From contig NZ_JBNPXH010000001.1 in the NCBI RefSeq assembly GCF_050433395.1, forward strand, positions 124,001 through 188,000: a stretch of 64,000 nt of DNA, in the 5' to 3' direction. Below are positions 16,439 through 25,416 of this stretch, in pieces. The notes beneath the pieces are model-generated. The model was not told the DNA's origin, searched no databases, and was given only the letters and a program-made list of their open reading frames with translations. The stretch's first letter is position 1. Each line of letters starts with the position of its first letter. This DNA comes from Mobilitalea torta. Lineage in GTDB: Bacteria > Bacillota > Clostridia > Lachnospirales > Lachnospiraceae. The position numbers and the translations under genes are program-made.

Positions 16439-17788
16439 ATGAAAAAAGTGGTAATAAGAGGTCTGATTTTTATTATGGTGAATTTGTTTGTTGTAGGCTG
16501 CAGCGGATGCCAAAGGACGGATACAAGGGGGAATTCCGCAGAAAATAATAGTTATGATGTATTACATATGGGGGAAATTCCAATTGGAATGTGGGTTACG
16601 CCGCCGGAGAAGTTTCGCACATCAGAATATTATGCGCTGATGAAGGAGTGCGGTATTAATTTTGTCAATGGCTTTGCATCCTATGAGGCAAATACGGATG
16701 CAATTAAACAGAGCCTGTCCCTTGCCGAGGAACAGGGATTAAAATTTTTGGTTGCAGATCAGAAGGTGACCGCCTGTATCAGAGAATATCAGAAGTCTTC
16801 CGATGCGGGAATACTGGAAAAGGCAATGAAGCAGATAGAGGAATATTATCAGTATCCGGCCTATGCCGGACAGCTCCTGATGGATGAACCGGGAAGGGCT
16901 ATGTTTGACAGCCTATATCCCTTTGTGGAAGCCTACGGCCGGAACTATCCCGGCAAGCAATGGCATGTCAATATGTTTCCCCATTATGCGGAAGGGGGCA
17001 TTGGCGCTCCTTATGAACAATATGTAGATGATTGGATCGAACTGGCGCGCCCGAATTACTATTCTTACGATTCCTATCCGCTGCTGACCTATGATGAAAA
17101 TAACCCATTGGCACGTCAGGAGATCAGCGATTATTACTACAATCTGGATTTGCTCCGTTCGAAAACCCGCCGGGAAGAGATCCCGTTTTGGTCCTTTATT
17201 CAAACCGTGGGCATCTCAGGTACGGAGGGAGTGCCCGATAAACGGACACCCTCCCGGGAGGATATCCGATGGCAGGTGTTTACCAATCTGGCCTTCGGAG
17301 TAAAAGGACTTCAGTATTTCTGTTATTTTACACCCGATAAGGGAAGTGAGTCCTTCACTCCCGCACTTATCACAACGGACGGGCAGAAAACGGAACGTTT
17401 TGATTACGTGAAGGAATTGAACCGGGAGATTGGGGCTTATGGGGACAAGCTTTTAAATTGCCATGCAGAAGGGGTCATCTTAAACACCGAGTCCCAGAAG
17501 GAGCGCTATCAATTATATGAAGAAAGCCTGGCATCCTTTGGAACCTTACTTGGTGCGGAGGGCGATACGGTATTAATCGGATGCTTTACCGACCGCAATA
17601 CTGAAAAAAAGAGTGTTCTTATCACAGCAACCACCCCAAGAGAGGATGTTAATATTACCTTGAGCTTTGCACGGAGCGTAAAATTCGTCAAGGCATATGT
17701 AAATGGCGAGGCTGTGGAAATGGCGGTGACGGACGGAACGTTGAAGCTGACCATATTAAAAGGAGATGCAATCTATTTATTTATCTAG
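16439..17788 (+). CDS. Secreted lipoprotein with TIM-barrel glycosidase-like domain
   Basis: A 449-residue lipoprotein: signal peptide with lipobox VVGCSG (lipidated Cys near residue 21). The mature part resembles a TIM-barrel glycoside hydrolase: IGMWVTPPEKFRT, GINFVNGFASYE, LLMDEPG with a possible catalytic Glu, HVNMFPHYAEG, NYYSYDSYPL and QYFCYFTPD, then a small C-terminal beta-sandwich. I cannot assign a GH family. AAAGGGG lies 6 bases before the ATG at 16439; an upstream reading from 16415 lacks support. It is followed after 10 bases by the sugar-binding protein, so it probably processes the same substrate outside the cell. Confidence 0.75.
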   Translation: MKKVVIRGLIFIMVNLFVVGCSGCQRTDTRGNSAENNSYDVLHMGEIPIGMWVTPPEKFRTSEYYALMKECGINFVNGFASYEANTDAIKQSLSLAEEQGLKFLVADQKVTACIREYQKSSDAGILEKAMKQIEEYYQYPAYAGQLLMDEPGRAMFDSLYPFVEAYGRNYPGKQWHVNMFPHYAEGGIGAPYEQYVDDWIELARPNYYSYDSYPLLTYDENNPLARQEISDYYYNLDLLRSKTRREEIPFWSFIQTVGISGTEGVPDKRTPSREDIRWQVFTNLAFGVKGLQYFCYFTPDKGSESFTPALITTDGQKTERFDYVKELNREIGAYGDKLLNCHAEGVILNTESQKERYQLYEESLASFGTLLGAEGDTVLIGCFTDRNTEKKSVLITATTPREDVNITLSFARSVKFVKAYVNGEAVEMAVTDGTLKLTILKGDAIYLFI

Positions 17789-17798
17789 GAGGAAGGTT

Positions 17799-19499
17799 AT
17801 GAAAAAACAATTATGTATATTCCTGTCCGTTGTGATAGCGTTGGGCTGGCTTACCGGATGCGGAAGAAGAGAGGCGGAAGTAGCCAATAAGGAAAAAACC
17901 CAGCTGACCATAGGGGTATTCGACGGCGGTCTGGGGTCGGAATGGGTTTACACTCTGAAAAAGCGGTTTGAAAAGAAATATGAAGAGACTTCTTTTGAAG
18001 AGGGAAAAAAGGGCGTTGAGATTCGGGTAACGGAATCTGCGGCTTTTACACAGACCGGAATGGAAAATAATATAGACAGCTTCAATGAAAACATAATCTT
18101 TGCAGAAGGTGCAAGCGCAACTTATTTTGCGAAGAAAGGGAATTTCCTGGATGTCACGGATGTTGCCACAAAACCGCTGTCCTATGACTTTGTAACAGGG
18201 GAGACGGATTCCCAGGCGGCGGAGACCAGTACCGTTGAGTCTAAATTAAGCGAGGCGCAGAAGGAGTACTACTCTGCAATTGAAGGAAAATACTATGCCC
18301 TGCCCACCACGGAGAAGTTTTTTGGAATTGCATATGATATCGAGTTATTTGAAGAAAACAATCTGTTTTTTGCACCCGATGGAAGCTTTGTTAAGGACAA
18401 AGATGCGGCGCGCTCCGGGGGACCGGATGGAAGAGAGGAAACCGTCTATGACAACGGACTTCCGGCAACCTATGACCAGTTCTTCGAGCTTTGTGACAGA
18501 ATCCTCTCCCTTGATCCCAATTTGATACCGGTGATGTGGGGAGGCAATGTACAAGAATATGTGAACAGCCTGTTAATCGCACTGGCTGCGGATTATGAGG
18601 GTGTGGAGCAAATGGAGCTTAATTATAATTATGATGGTGTAATGAGTCATCATGTAAGCTCCGTTGACGAAAGCGGTGCTCCGGTAATCAGCAGCGATCC
18701 CATTGCTATTACCGCAGAAAACGGATATGAACTGTATAAGCTGCCAGGCCGTTATTATGCTCTTAAATTCATAGAAAGACTGGTAAGCAATCCGGGATAT
18801 TATAATAATAAGACGGCAACCAGCACCTCCTTCACCCATAAGGATGCCCAGGGACAGTTCGTCATGGGAAAGTATTCGGAAAAAATACAGCGTGCGGCTA
18901 TGCTCATCGACGGAAACTGGTGGCAAAGTGAGGCAAAGGGGGTCTTTAATGATCTCGCGGCACAGCACGGGGAAGAGGCCTCCGTTAAAAACCGCAGATT
19001 TGGGCTTATGCCATTGCCAAAGGTAAAGGAAGCAGGGGAGTATACCATCCTGCAGCTTACAGGGGATATTGCATTCATTAATGCAAAGACACCGGCTGAG
19101 AAGGTTAATTTAGCAAAAGCATTTCTCCAGTTTTGTTATACGGAGGAATCTCTCGTTGAGTACACAACGGTTACCAATGTATGCCGTGCGGTTGACTACG
19201 AGATGGGAGACAAAAAGGAGGAGCTCAGCGCATGGGGAAAGACCATGGTAGACATGCATGAGAATGCCCGGAAAGCAATTCAGGATTCGGCAAGCCCGAT
19301 GATGCAAAATTACAGTACGGATCTTTGGTATTCCCCAAGACTGTGGCTGTCGACGGTGAACGGAGAGACCTTTACCTACCCGGCAACCGCCATGATCAAT
19401 GAGAACATTAAGGCGGAAGATTATTTTGAGGGATTGTCGGCATACTGGACGGAAAGTGTGTGGAAGAACCACTTTAAAAGTGTTCAAAAGGGGCGTTGA
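17799..19499 (+). CDS. ABC transporter sugar-binding lipoprotein
   Basis: A 566-residue extracellular solute-binding protein (family 1 type) with lipobox WLTGCG. Features include TQLTIGVFDGGLGSEWVYTL at the mature N-terminus, YYALPTTEKFFGIAYD and the C-terminal ATAMINENIKAEDYF. Large binding proteins of this kind serve oligosaccharide importers in Lachnospiraceae. An AGGAGG site begins 11 bases before the ATG at 17799 and overlaps the end of the preceding gene. The two permeases follow directly. No ATP-binding subunit is encoded here, so a shared MsmK-type ATPase elsewhere is likely. Confidence 0.9.
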   Translation: MKKQLCIFLSVVIALGWLTGCGRREAEVANKEKTQLTIGVFDGGLGSEWVYTLKKRFEKKYEETSFEEGKKGVEIRVTESAAFTQTGMENNIDSFNENIIFAEGASATYFAKKGNFLDVTDVATKPLSYDFVTGETDSQAAETSTVESKLSEAQKEYYSAIEGKYYALPTTEKFFGIAYDIELFEENNLFFAPDGSFVKDKDAARSGGPDGREETVYDNGLPATYDQFFELCDRILSLDPNLIPVMWGGNVQEYVNSLLIALAADYEGVEQMELNYNYDGVMSHHVSSVDESGAPVISSDPIAITAENGYELYKLPGRYYALKFIERLVSNPGYYNNKTATSTSFTHKDAQGQFVMGKYSEKIQRAAMLIDGNWWQSEAKGVFNDLAAQHGEEASVKNRRFGLMPLPKVKEAGEYTILQLTGDIAFINAKTPAEKVNLAKAFLQFCYTEESLVEYTTVTNVCRAVDYEMGDKKEELSAWGKTMVDMHENARKAIQDSASPMMQNYSTDLWYSPRLWLSTVNGETFTYPATAMINENIKAEDYFEGLSAYWTESVWKNHFKSVQKGR

Positions 19500-19501
19500 T
19501 T

Positions 19502-20437
19502 GTGAGAGAAAAGCTTAAGAAGTACCTTGAAAAGCGCCGTACCAGAGATGGTATCTTTTATACGGTATTAGTCTTCTTCCCCCTGCTGCAGTTTGTTATC
19601 TTTTATCTCGGCGTCAATATCAATTCCATTCTTCTTGCCTTTAAAAGCTATGGAGAGGATGGCGGATATCACTGGAGCGGATTGGATAATTTTAAAACCC
19701 TGTTCACTAATTTCCGCGATCTGACGGTATTTGGCGTCGGGCTCAGGAATTCTCTCACGGTGTTTCTGGTGGGAACAGCAACCGGGATGATCTGCGGTAT
19801 TTTATTTTCTTACTATATCTATAAAAAAGCACCGCTGAAAAATTTCTTTAAAATAATGCTCTTTTTACCGAGTATTATTCCCAGCATAGCCCTGGTGGTC
19901 ATGTTCAAGCAGATTGCAGATGGTGCGTTTCCGGCATTTTTTGATGTTCTGGGGCAGACGGTAAACGGATTATTGTCCAATGCGGGAACGACCTTTGGGA
20001 CCATCCTGTTTTATAATATATGGGCGGGCTTCGGTGTATCCATCCTGCTTTATGTAGGCGCTATGAGCAATATTTCCGAATCCGTGGTAGAAGCGGCCAA
20101 ATTGGATGGCGCAGGATATTTTAAAGAATTGAGGTATATCACGCTTCCTTTAATATGGGAGACAATGTCCACCTTTCTCATTGTTGCGGTAGGAGGTATC
20201 TTCGTAAATCAGGCCAATATTTATGCATTTTACTCCGATGCGGCGGAGGAGCGGATTGTTACCATCGGTTATTGGCTGTACAAGGAAACGGTGAAACCAA
20301 ACGGTTATGCGGACTATCCGATGCTTTCTGCTTTTGGACTCCTGCTGTCTTTCATAACGATTCCGCTGGTGTATTTTATAAAACACCTGTTAGCCAGGAA
20401 TGGGCCCGGTTATGAAAAGAAAGGAAGAAGGCGATGA
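19502..20437 (+). CDS. Sugar ABC transporter permease (MalF/UgpA type)
   Basis: A 311-residue permease with six predicted membrane segments. The inner-membrane EAA loop is EAAKLDGAGYFKELRYITLPL, which docks with the ATPase. I set the start at a GTG (MREKLKKYLE) with AGGGG 8 bases before it; a TTG two codons earlier is possible. Its 3' end overlaps the next permease by 4 bases (ATGA). Pairs with the following gene to form the channel. Confidence 0.92.
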   Translation: MREKLKKYLEKRRTRDGIFYTVLVFFPLLQFVIFYLGVNINSILLAFKSYGEDGGYHWSGLDNFKTLFTNFRDLTVFGVGLRNSLTVFLVGTATGMICGILFSYYIYKKAPLKNFFKIMLFLPSIIPSIALVVMFKQIADGAFPAFFDVLGQTVNGLLSNAGTTFGTILFYNIWAGFGVSILLYVGAMSNISESVVEAAKLDGAGYFKELRYITLPLIWETMSTFLIVAVGGIFVNQANIYAFYSDAAEERIVTIGYWLYKETVKPNGYADYPMLSAFGLLLSFITIPLVYFIKHLLARNGPGYEKKGRRR

Positions 20438-21327
20438 AGGAAAGAGTAAATATAAGAACGGAGAAAAAAATCAATGTTCTGGCCATTCTTACCCTGGCCG
20501 TACTAATTCTCTATGTGATTTCTCTGTGCATTCCGTTGGTCTGGGCATTTGTGACGGCGTTTAAAAGCAACCTGGATTATCTTGAGAATCCCCTTTGGAT
20601 GCCTCAGAAATGGTTTTTCAAAAATATACTGACAGCTGTTAATAATTTTACCGTAACGGTTAATAAAAACGGTTCCATGGCTCCGGTTTATATTGAAGAA
20701 ATGCTTCTTAATTCCTTGCTGTATGCATTAGGAGGAGCATTTATTTCAACCTTTACCTGTACCGTGACGGCATATGCCACGGCGAGATTTGACTTTAAGC
20801 TGAGCAAGGTTATCTATGCCATCGTTATTATAACAATGACGCTGCCCATAGTAGGAAATTTACCGTCAGAGCTTCAGCTGTTAAAGAGTCTTGGCTTCTA
20901 TGATCATATATGGGGCTTGTGGATTTGCAAAGCCAACTTTTTAGGGCTCTATTATCTGGTCTTTCATGCGTTGTTTAAGACTATGCCGAAGGACTTTACG
21001 GAAGCCGCTTATATGGACGGCGCCTCCAATTTCCGGGTACTGTTTTCCATAGCAATGCCTTTGGTTCGGGGGACCTTTATGACCGTTATGCTGATAAAGT
21101 TCATTGAGCTATGGAATGATTATACCGTGACGCTGACTTATATGCCGACCCATCCGACACTGGCTTATGGGCTGTATGCTTACAGCTTTTCCGCATCCCA
21201 GGAAATCAGCAACACCCCCATGCGTCTGGCTGGATGCATTGTTTTGATCATCCCGATTTTGCTTGTTTTTGTTGCCTTTCATAAACGGCTGCTGGGCAAT
21301 ATCTCTATGGGCGGTATTAAAGAATAA
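20434..21327 (+). CDS. Sugar ABC transporter permease (MalG/UgpE type)
   Basis: A 297-residue permease with six membrane segments and the EAA loop EAAYMDGASNFRVLFSIAMP. The long extracellular first loop (about residues 45-85) is usual for this subunit. Coupled to the first permease by an ATGA overlap. Substrate is probably an oligosaccharide released by the nearby glycosidases; this is inferred from context. Confidence 0.92.
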   Translation: MKERVNIRTEKKINVLAILTLAVLILYVISLCIPLVWAFVTAFKSNLDYLENPLWMPQKWFFKNILTAVNNFTVTVNKNGSMAPVYIEEMLLNSLLYALGGAFISTFTCTVTAYATARFDFKLSKVIYAIVIITMTLPIVGNLPSELQLLKSLGFYDHIWGLWICKANFLGLYYLVFHALFKTMPKDFTEAAYMDGASNFRVLFSIAMPLVRGTFMTVMLIKFIELWNDYTVTLTYMPTHPTLAYGLYAYSFSASQEISNTPMRLAGCIVLIIPILLVFVAFHKRLLGNISMGGIKE

Positions 21328-21382
21328 ATGGATATTTTCAGCCTTTATAAAGGCTAAAATATAAAAAACGAGGAGGAAGAAT

Positions 21383-22462
21383 ATGAAGAAATGGATTAGA
21401 AAGACAATAGCAACTGCAGCAGTGATATGCAGCAGTATGGTGCTGGCAGCATGCGCAGGTAAATTAAAGCTCAGCCATGAAACGCTGGAAATGGAACAGT
21501 ATGAAACCATGCAGCTTAGCGTGGAGGGAGGCAGCGAGGTGCAATGGGAATCATCCGACCCCAGAACGGTGCAGGTAGAGAATGGGCTGATCACTTCCTT
21601 AAAGCTGGGAAGCGCCACAATTACCGCGGCCAGCGGGGAAAAGAAGGCTTCCTGTGAGGTGACGGTAATTCCTTCAGCCAAAGGGCGTACCTTAATGGTT
21701 GACAAGGAAGAGTTTGTACTTCTGCCTGGAGAGACAGACACAGTAGCTGCCGTTCTGAAGGAGGACGGAAAGGATATAGCAGCAGAGTTAGAATGGAAAT
21801 CAGATAATACAGAAGTTGCTTCCGTCGATAATGGAACCGTTACCGGTGTATCCAATGGTACTGCTGTTATATCTGTTTCAGGTGTTTATAAAGGACAGAC
21901 CTTTGATAAGTCCGTTGCTGTACAGGTAGGAGCTGAGGAAGAAGGCAGTCAGCAGGGAATGGATACAAAAGGCCTGTATATCATAAGAGGGGAACAGGTC
22001 GAAGCCGGTGAGCTGGGGGAGAAGGCAGAATCAGGGGATTATGCACAGTGGTATCAGGTAAATTATATGCTGGATGCCTGGGGAGAGAGGCTGATAATCG
22101 GCCGGAAGGAAATCGACAGCGTATTTGCGGTAGGTCCCGTATATAGGGAATATGAATATTATGGATTTGATGTTGTATTTAATCAGGATGTACCCGGCCT
22201 GATTATATGGACGGGCGGATATCCTGTCTTTGTCAATGGCCCGGAGGTATCCGCAGGTGATGGTCAGACCTTCCAGGAGGGTGATCTTGAGATCCTGACA
22301 AAGGATGGAGAAAGCGCACTGGGAACGCAGCTTGTGAAAGATACGGCATACACCTTTAAAATCCGGATTCAAAAGGATAATTTGGAAAATGGCGCATTTG
22401 GGCTTGCGGTTCCGGGAGAAGAGGGGACATTCTATATCGGAAACCCGTATTTTGCGAAATAA
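21383..22462 (+). CDS. Lipoprotein with two bacterial Ig-like (BIG2) domains
   Basis: A 359-residue lipoprotein, lipobox LAACAG. Two BIG2-type domains follow (about 28-100 and 105-185): SLKLGSATITAASGEKKASC and TGVSNGTAVISVSG are the typical strands. The C-terminal 160 residues, with IIWTGGYPVFVNGPEV, form an unassigned, probably beta-rich, domain that could bind carbohydrate. It is last in the sugar locus, 55 bases after the second permease, and ends before a terminator-like hairpin. A surface carbohydrate-binding role is inferred. Confidence 0.82.
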   Translation: MKKWIRKTIATAAVICSSMVLAACAGKLKLSHETLEMEQYETMQLSVEGGSEVQWESSDPRTVQVENGLITSLKLGSATITAASGEKKASCEVTVIPSAKGRTLMVDKEEFVLLPGETDTVAAVLKEDGKDIAAELEWKSDNTEVASVDNGTVTGVSNGTAVISVSGVYKGQTFDKSVAVQVGAEEEGSQQGMDTKGLYIIRGEQVEAGELGEKAESGDYAQWYQVNYMLDAWGERLIIGRKEIDSVFAVGPVYREYEYYGFDVVFNQDVPGLIIWTGGYPVFVNGPEVSAGDGQTFQEGDLEILTKDGESALGTQLVKDTAYTFKIRIQKDNLENGAFGLAVPGEEGTFYIGNPYFAK

Positions 22463-22530
22463 GGCCGCCACAATTGCTTCGGCCGGGTTCAATATCCCGG
22501 GGCAGCAGGGCCGATATAAGAATATAAAAA

Positions 22531-22577
22531 ATGCGCTTTGAGATGGCTTGTCACAGCCAGCTCAAGGCGCATTTTCC
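22531..22577 (+). terminator. Terminator-like hairpin, copy 2 of a repeated element
   Basis: ATGCGCTTTGAG at 22531-22542 pairs with CTCAAGGCGCAT at 22561-22572 around an inner TGGCTTGTCACAGCCA hairpin, then TTTT. It shares layout and sequence with 12901-12946 and lies between convergent genes. Confidence 0.8.
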
Positions 22578-22595
22578 ATGTGGTTCATATTAGAA

Positions 22596-23789
22596 TTATT
22601 TACCCTCTTCTGTAACAAAGCCATTATCGTCGATGTCCACATCAAAGGAGAGCTTTTCCATAAAATCAAAATAGGAGCGGCGGTCCGCCTCTTCTGTCAG
22701 GAGGTAGGTCTTCATGTTCTTGTTCATGACAGGAAGGATCTGAACACGCAGGGTATCATCCGGATCAATATAGATCTTCAGCATTCCGGATTCCTTGTTG
22801 GAGCGGTTAAACCAGTAATTGCCGAGACTGTAGGCAATGGGCTTGCCCTGGTAGAATTCCAAGCCCTGCATGACATGGGGATGACAGCCGATTACGGCAT
22901 CCGCACCGGCCTCAATATATTGCCTGGCCATGGTCTTCTGGTACTTTTCAGGATAGTGTTTATATTCCACACCCCAATGAACGTAGGCTACAACAAAATC
23001 AGCGCTGGCATCCGCCTCACGGATGGCTTCCAGAAACAGAGCCGGATCATAGGTTCCGATCATACCGGGGGAGGTATCGGTGGCATACCAGTCCATGGCA
23101 AATATTACACGGGAGGCAGCGACGAAGGCAATGGTCTTGTCTCCAGCCTTGAGATAGACCGGAGCCTTTGCACGGGCCATGGTATCCCCTGCCCCTACAT
23201 AGGGAATTTCGGCATTGTCAAGGGTCGTGAAGGTATCCAGCAAAGCCTCCATCCCAAAATCCAGCGTATGATTATTGGCCAGGGATACGATATCCACACC
23301 CATTTCCTTAAGAATGTCCACCCGCTTGGGATCAGCCCGGAAGGTGTAGGATTTGTTCTGTTCCTCCACTCCTCTGGTACTGTAGGCAAATTCATTATTC
23401 AGCATCATAAGATCCGCCTGGTTCATCTCCGCAATCAGATCCTCGGAGAGAACACCGGGGAGACCCTTACCCACCTTGTCATACTCCTTGACGGGATAGG
23501 AATCCTCGTCAAAATTAACATCTCCCGCAAATCCAAGTATAATGGGTTCCGGAGGCTCTGTCGGAGCGGGCGAGGGGGTGGGGATAGGCGTTGCGGTCGT
23601 CTGGGGCAGCGGGCTGGGAGCAGGAGTGAGTGCCTCCGTGGGTGCCGGCTCCGGTGATGGTGTAATGCTTGCTGTCGGAGCGCTCTCCTGGGTGCGCTGC
23701 TGATAATAGACGTAAGCCAGCACGCCGGTAAGTACAAGGACTGACATAATACAGATGATAACTAAAAGAATCAGATTTCTTTTTCTCAT
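22596..23789 (-). CDS. CapA-type poly-gamma-glutamate synthesis/metallophosphatase-fold protein
   Basis: A 397-residue membrane-anchored protein. A single segment near residues 6-28 is followed by a Pro/Thr/Ser-rich linker (about 35-85), then a PGA_cap domain with GFAGDVNFDED, MLNNEFAYSTRG, SLANNHTLDFG, AYVHWGVEYKHYP and DAVIGCHPHVMQGLE, carrying the expected metal-binding His and Asp residues. CapA proteins act in capsule polyglutamate assembly, but no other cap genes are here, so the substrate may be another surface polymer. It faces the sugar locus tail-to-tail. Confidence 0.88.
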   Translation of the reverse strand: MRKRNLILLVIICIMSVLVLTGVLAYVYYQQRTQESAPTASITPSPEPAPTEALTPAPSPLPQTTATPIPTPSPAPTEPPEPIILGFAGDVNFDEDSYPVKEYDKVGKGLPGVLSEDLIAEMNQADLMMLNNEFAYSTRGVEEQNKSYTFRADPKRVDILKEMGVDIVSLANNHTLDFGMEALLDTFTTLDNAEIPYVGAGDTMARAKAPVYLKAGDKTIAFVAASRVIFAMDWYATDTSPGMIGTYDPALFLEAIREADASADFVVAYVHWGVEYKHYPEKYQKTMARQYIEAGADAVIGCHPHVMQGLEFYQGKPIAYSLGNYWFNRSNKESGMLKIYIDPDDTLRVQILPVMNKNMKTYLLTEEADRRSYFDFMEKLSFDVDIDDNGFVTEEGK

Positions 23790-23876
23790 AGGCCCTCCTT
23801 TGAATAAATCCTCCTACCAGACAGCATTGATACCATCAGAGTAAGAGGATTCTACAGTTTACACAATATTGTCTCT

Positions 23877-24335
23877 TTATTTTGCTTCCTTTTTGAATAC
23901 GCCGGTCACCCGCTTCAGAAGGGATTTCTTCTCCTTCTTCTGCTCCAGAGGGCCTCGCATTCCTTTGACATCCATGATATAGATACCGCTGAGTACAGCC
24001 TTTACTTCCTTCTTCACCGGAATAAGGTCATATATCTTGGCATCACATACCAGATTCATTACCTTGGGACCGATTTTTGCCTTTACAATGGGTACCTTGG
24101 AGCCGCGAAGATACTTTGGCGTTTGATCAAGAACAAGTTTGGGAAGGTTGGCATCCTTCATCTTCAGTTTCTTTTTATCAATAACGAGGATGGAGACCGT
24201 CTGTGCAGCTGCCTGCATCTGGGATTCTGAATCCTCCTGTCTCTTTTGCAGCTTCTTTCCTACAAAATATAAAGCAATTAACACACCGGTAACTACGACC
24301 GCTACCACTATCAATACAATAACCCATGGCTGCAT
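23877..24335 (-). CDS. Single-span membrane protein of unknown function
   Basis: A 152-residue protein beginning MQPWVIVLIVVAVVVTGVL, a membrane anchor, then a basic cytoplasmic part with VSILVIDKKKLKMKDANLP, a beta-rich middle (AKIGPKVMNLVCDAKIYDLI) and a very lysine-rich tail. GAGAGG lies about 10 bases before the ATG at 24335; a longer reading from 24440 has no ribosome site. I do not recognise a named family. It sits between capA and plsC on the same strand, downstream of a large inverted repeat. Confidence 0.72.
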   Translation of the reverse strand: MQPWVIVLIVVAVVVTGVLIALYFVGKKLQKRQEDSESQMQAAAQTVSILVIDKKKLKMKDANLPKLVLDQTPKYLRGSKVPIVKAKIGPKVMNLVCDAKIYDLIPVKKEVKAVLSGIYIMDVKGMRGPLEQKKEKKSLLKRVTGVFKKEAK

Positions 24336-24657
24336 GAGATATGTACCTCTCTTTCCTCTGCAAATTCTATTCTGTGCCGGAGTCATGTAAGCGGAATCGC
24401 TGACAGGCTGGGCACCGTTTATTGTATCATCTTTTCCCAAAAAAATAAATAGGGAAATTCACTTTTAAAAAAATATACTAACTAAGCCAATGCTGGCATG
24501 AAGTTACGCTGGTGTCACTCCACCAAGTTACTTTTGCTTGCCTTACCTTCGTGCGTTCAGAACGCTCCGCTTCACAAGATGCACTCAGCCGGTCAGCGCA
24601 AAAGTAACTTGGTGGAGTGACACCAGCGTAACTTCATGCCAGCACAGGCCGGTAATA
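24336..24657. repeat. Spacer with a perfect 47-base inverted repeat (154-base hairpin)
   Basis: This 322-base gap holds no gene. Positions 24491-24537 are the exact reverse complement of 24598-24644, with a 60-base loop that has its own GCGTTC-A-GAACGC hairpin. There is no T run, so it is not an ordinary terminator. It lies between two same-strand genes, plsC and the small membrane protein, and could be a MITE-like remnant or an RNA processing or stability element. Confidence 0.9.
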
Positions 24658-25389
24658 TTATATCAGAGCCTCATTTTTAGTTAACATTTCACGGATAATG
24701 CCCTGCACGTGGGAGCCCAGGAATTTCAGCTCCTCCTTGCTCAGATCTTTGGGATAGATGGGTTTGCCGTATTCGATTACCACATGCGCGCTGCGAATCC
24801 AGGGGATATGATTTTCAAATGCCGCCTCGGTGTTAAGGATGGCAACGGGAACAATGGCACAGCCGGTCTTCTCGGCTATCTTGAAGCTTCCTTCCTTAAA
24901 GGGCAGCATTTCCTTACCCTGGCTGCGGGTGCCCTCCGGGGAGATGAATACGCTGTAGCCGTCCTTTACCAGTTCAATGCCCTTGAGGACGGTTTTCAGC
25001 CCCTGCTTGATGTCGCTGCGGTCCAGAAAAAGACACTGCAGGAACCGCATCCAATAGCTCAGAAAAGGAATTTTAGCGATCTCCTTCTTCGCCATGAATC
25101 CGGTCAGGGTGGGGATGCTGGAATAAGCAACCGGAACATCAAAATAACTCCGGTGGTTGGAAATATAAAGAACCGCTTCTTCCTTGGGAATATTATCCCG
25201 GCCCAGAACCGTCCGCTTTATTCCGCAGAGGAATAAAATGATATGAAAAGCGCCCACGACAATGGCCTGAGAGCTTGCTACCATGGCCCTGCGGTTAAAA
25301 CGGCCTATGATATACTCGATTAGATATAGGGGAATGCTTATAATAAAGAATATAAGCAAAAAAATCAGTGTTAATAATAATCGCAGCAT
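24658..25389 (-). CDS. plsC: 1-acyl-sn-glycerol-3-phosphate acyltransferase
   Basis: A 243-residue PlsC-type enzyme that adds the second fatty acid to lysophosphatidic acid in phospholipid synthesis. An N-terminal membrane segment (about 4-24) precedes NHRSYFDVP (the HX4D catalytic motif, near residue 78), FLDRSD, and FISPEGTRSQGKE (acyl-acceptor binding) and VPVAIL. Length is normal. It is encoded after the carboxypeptidase on the same strand with a gap of 27 bases, so they may share a transcript. Confidence 0.93.
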   Translation of the reverse strand: MLRLLLTLIFLLIFFIISIPLYLIEYIIGRFNRRAMVASSQAIVVGAFHIILFLCGIKRTVLGRDNIPKEEAVLYISNHRSYFDVPVAYSSIPTLTGFMAKKEIAKIPFLSYWMRFLQCLFLDRSDIKQGLKTVLKGIELVKDGYSVFISPEGTRSQGKEMLPFKEGSFKIAEKTGCAIVPVAILNTEAAFENHIPWIRSAHVVIEYGKPIYPKDLSKEELKFLGSHVQGIIREMLTKNEALI

Positions 25390-25416
25390 GGATGACAGAC
25401 CTCCTGTTTTTGATTG

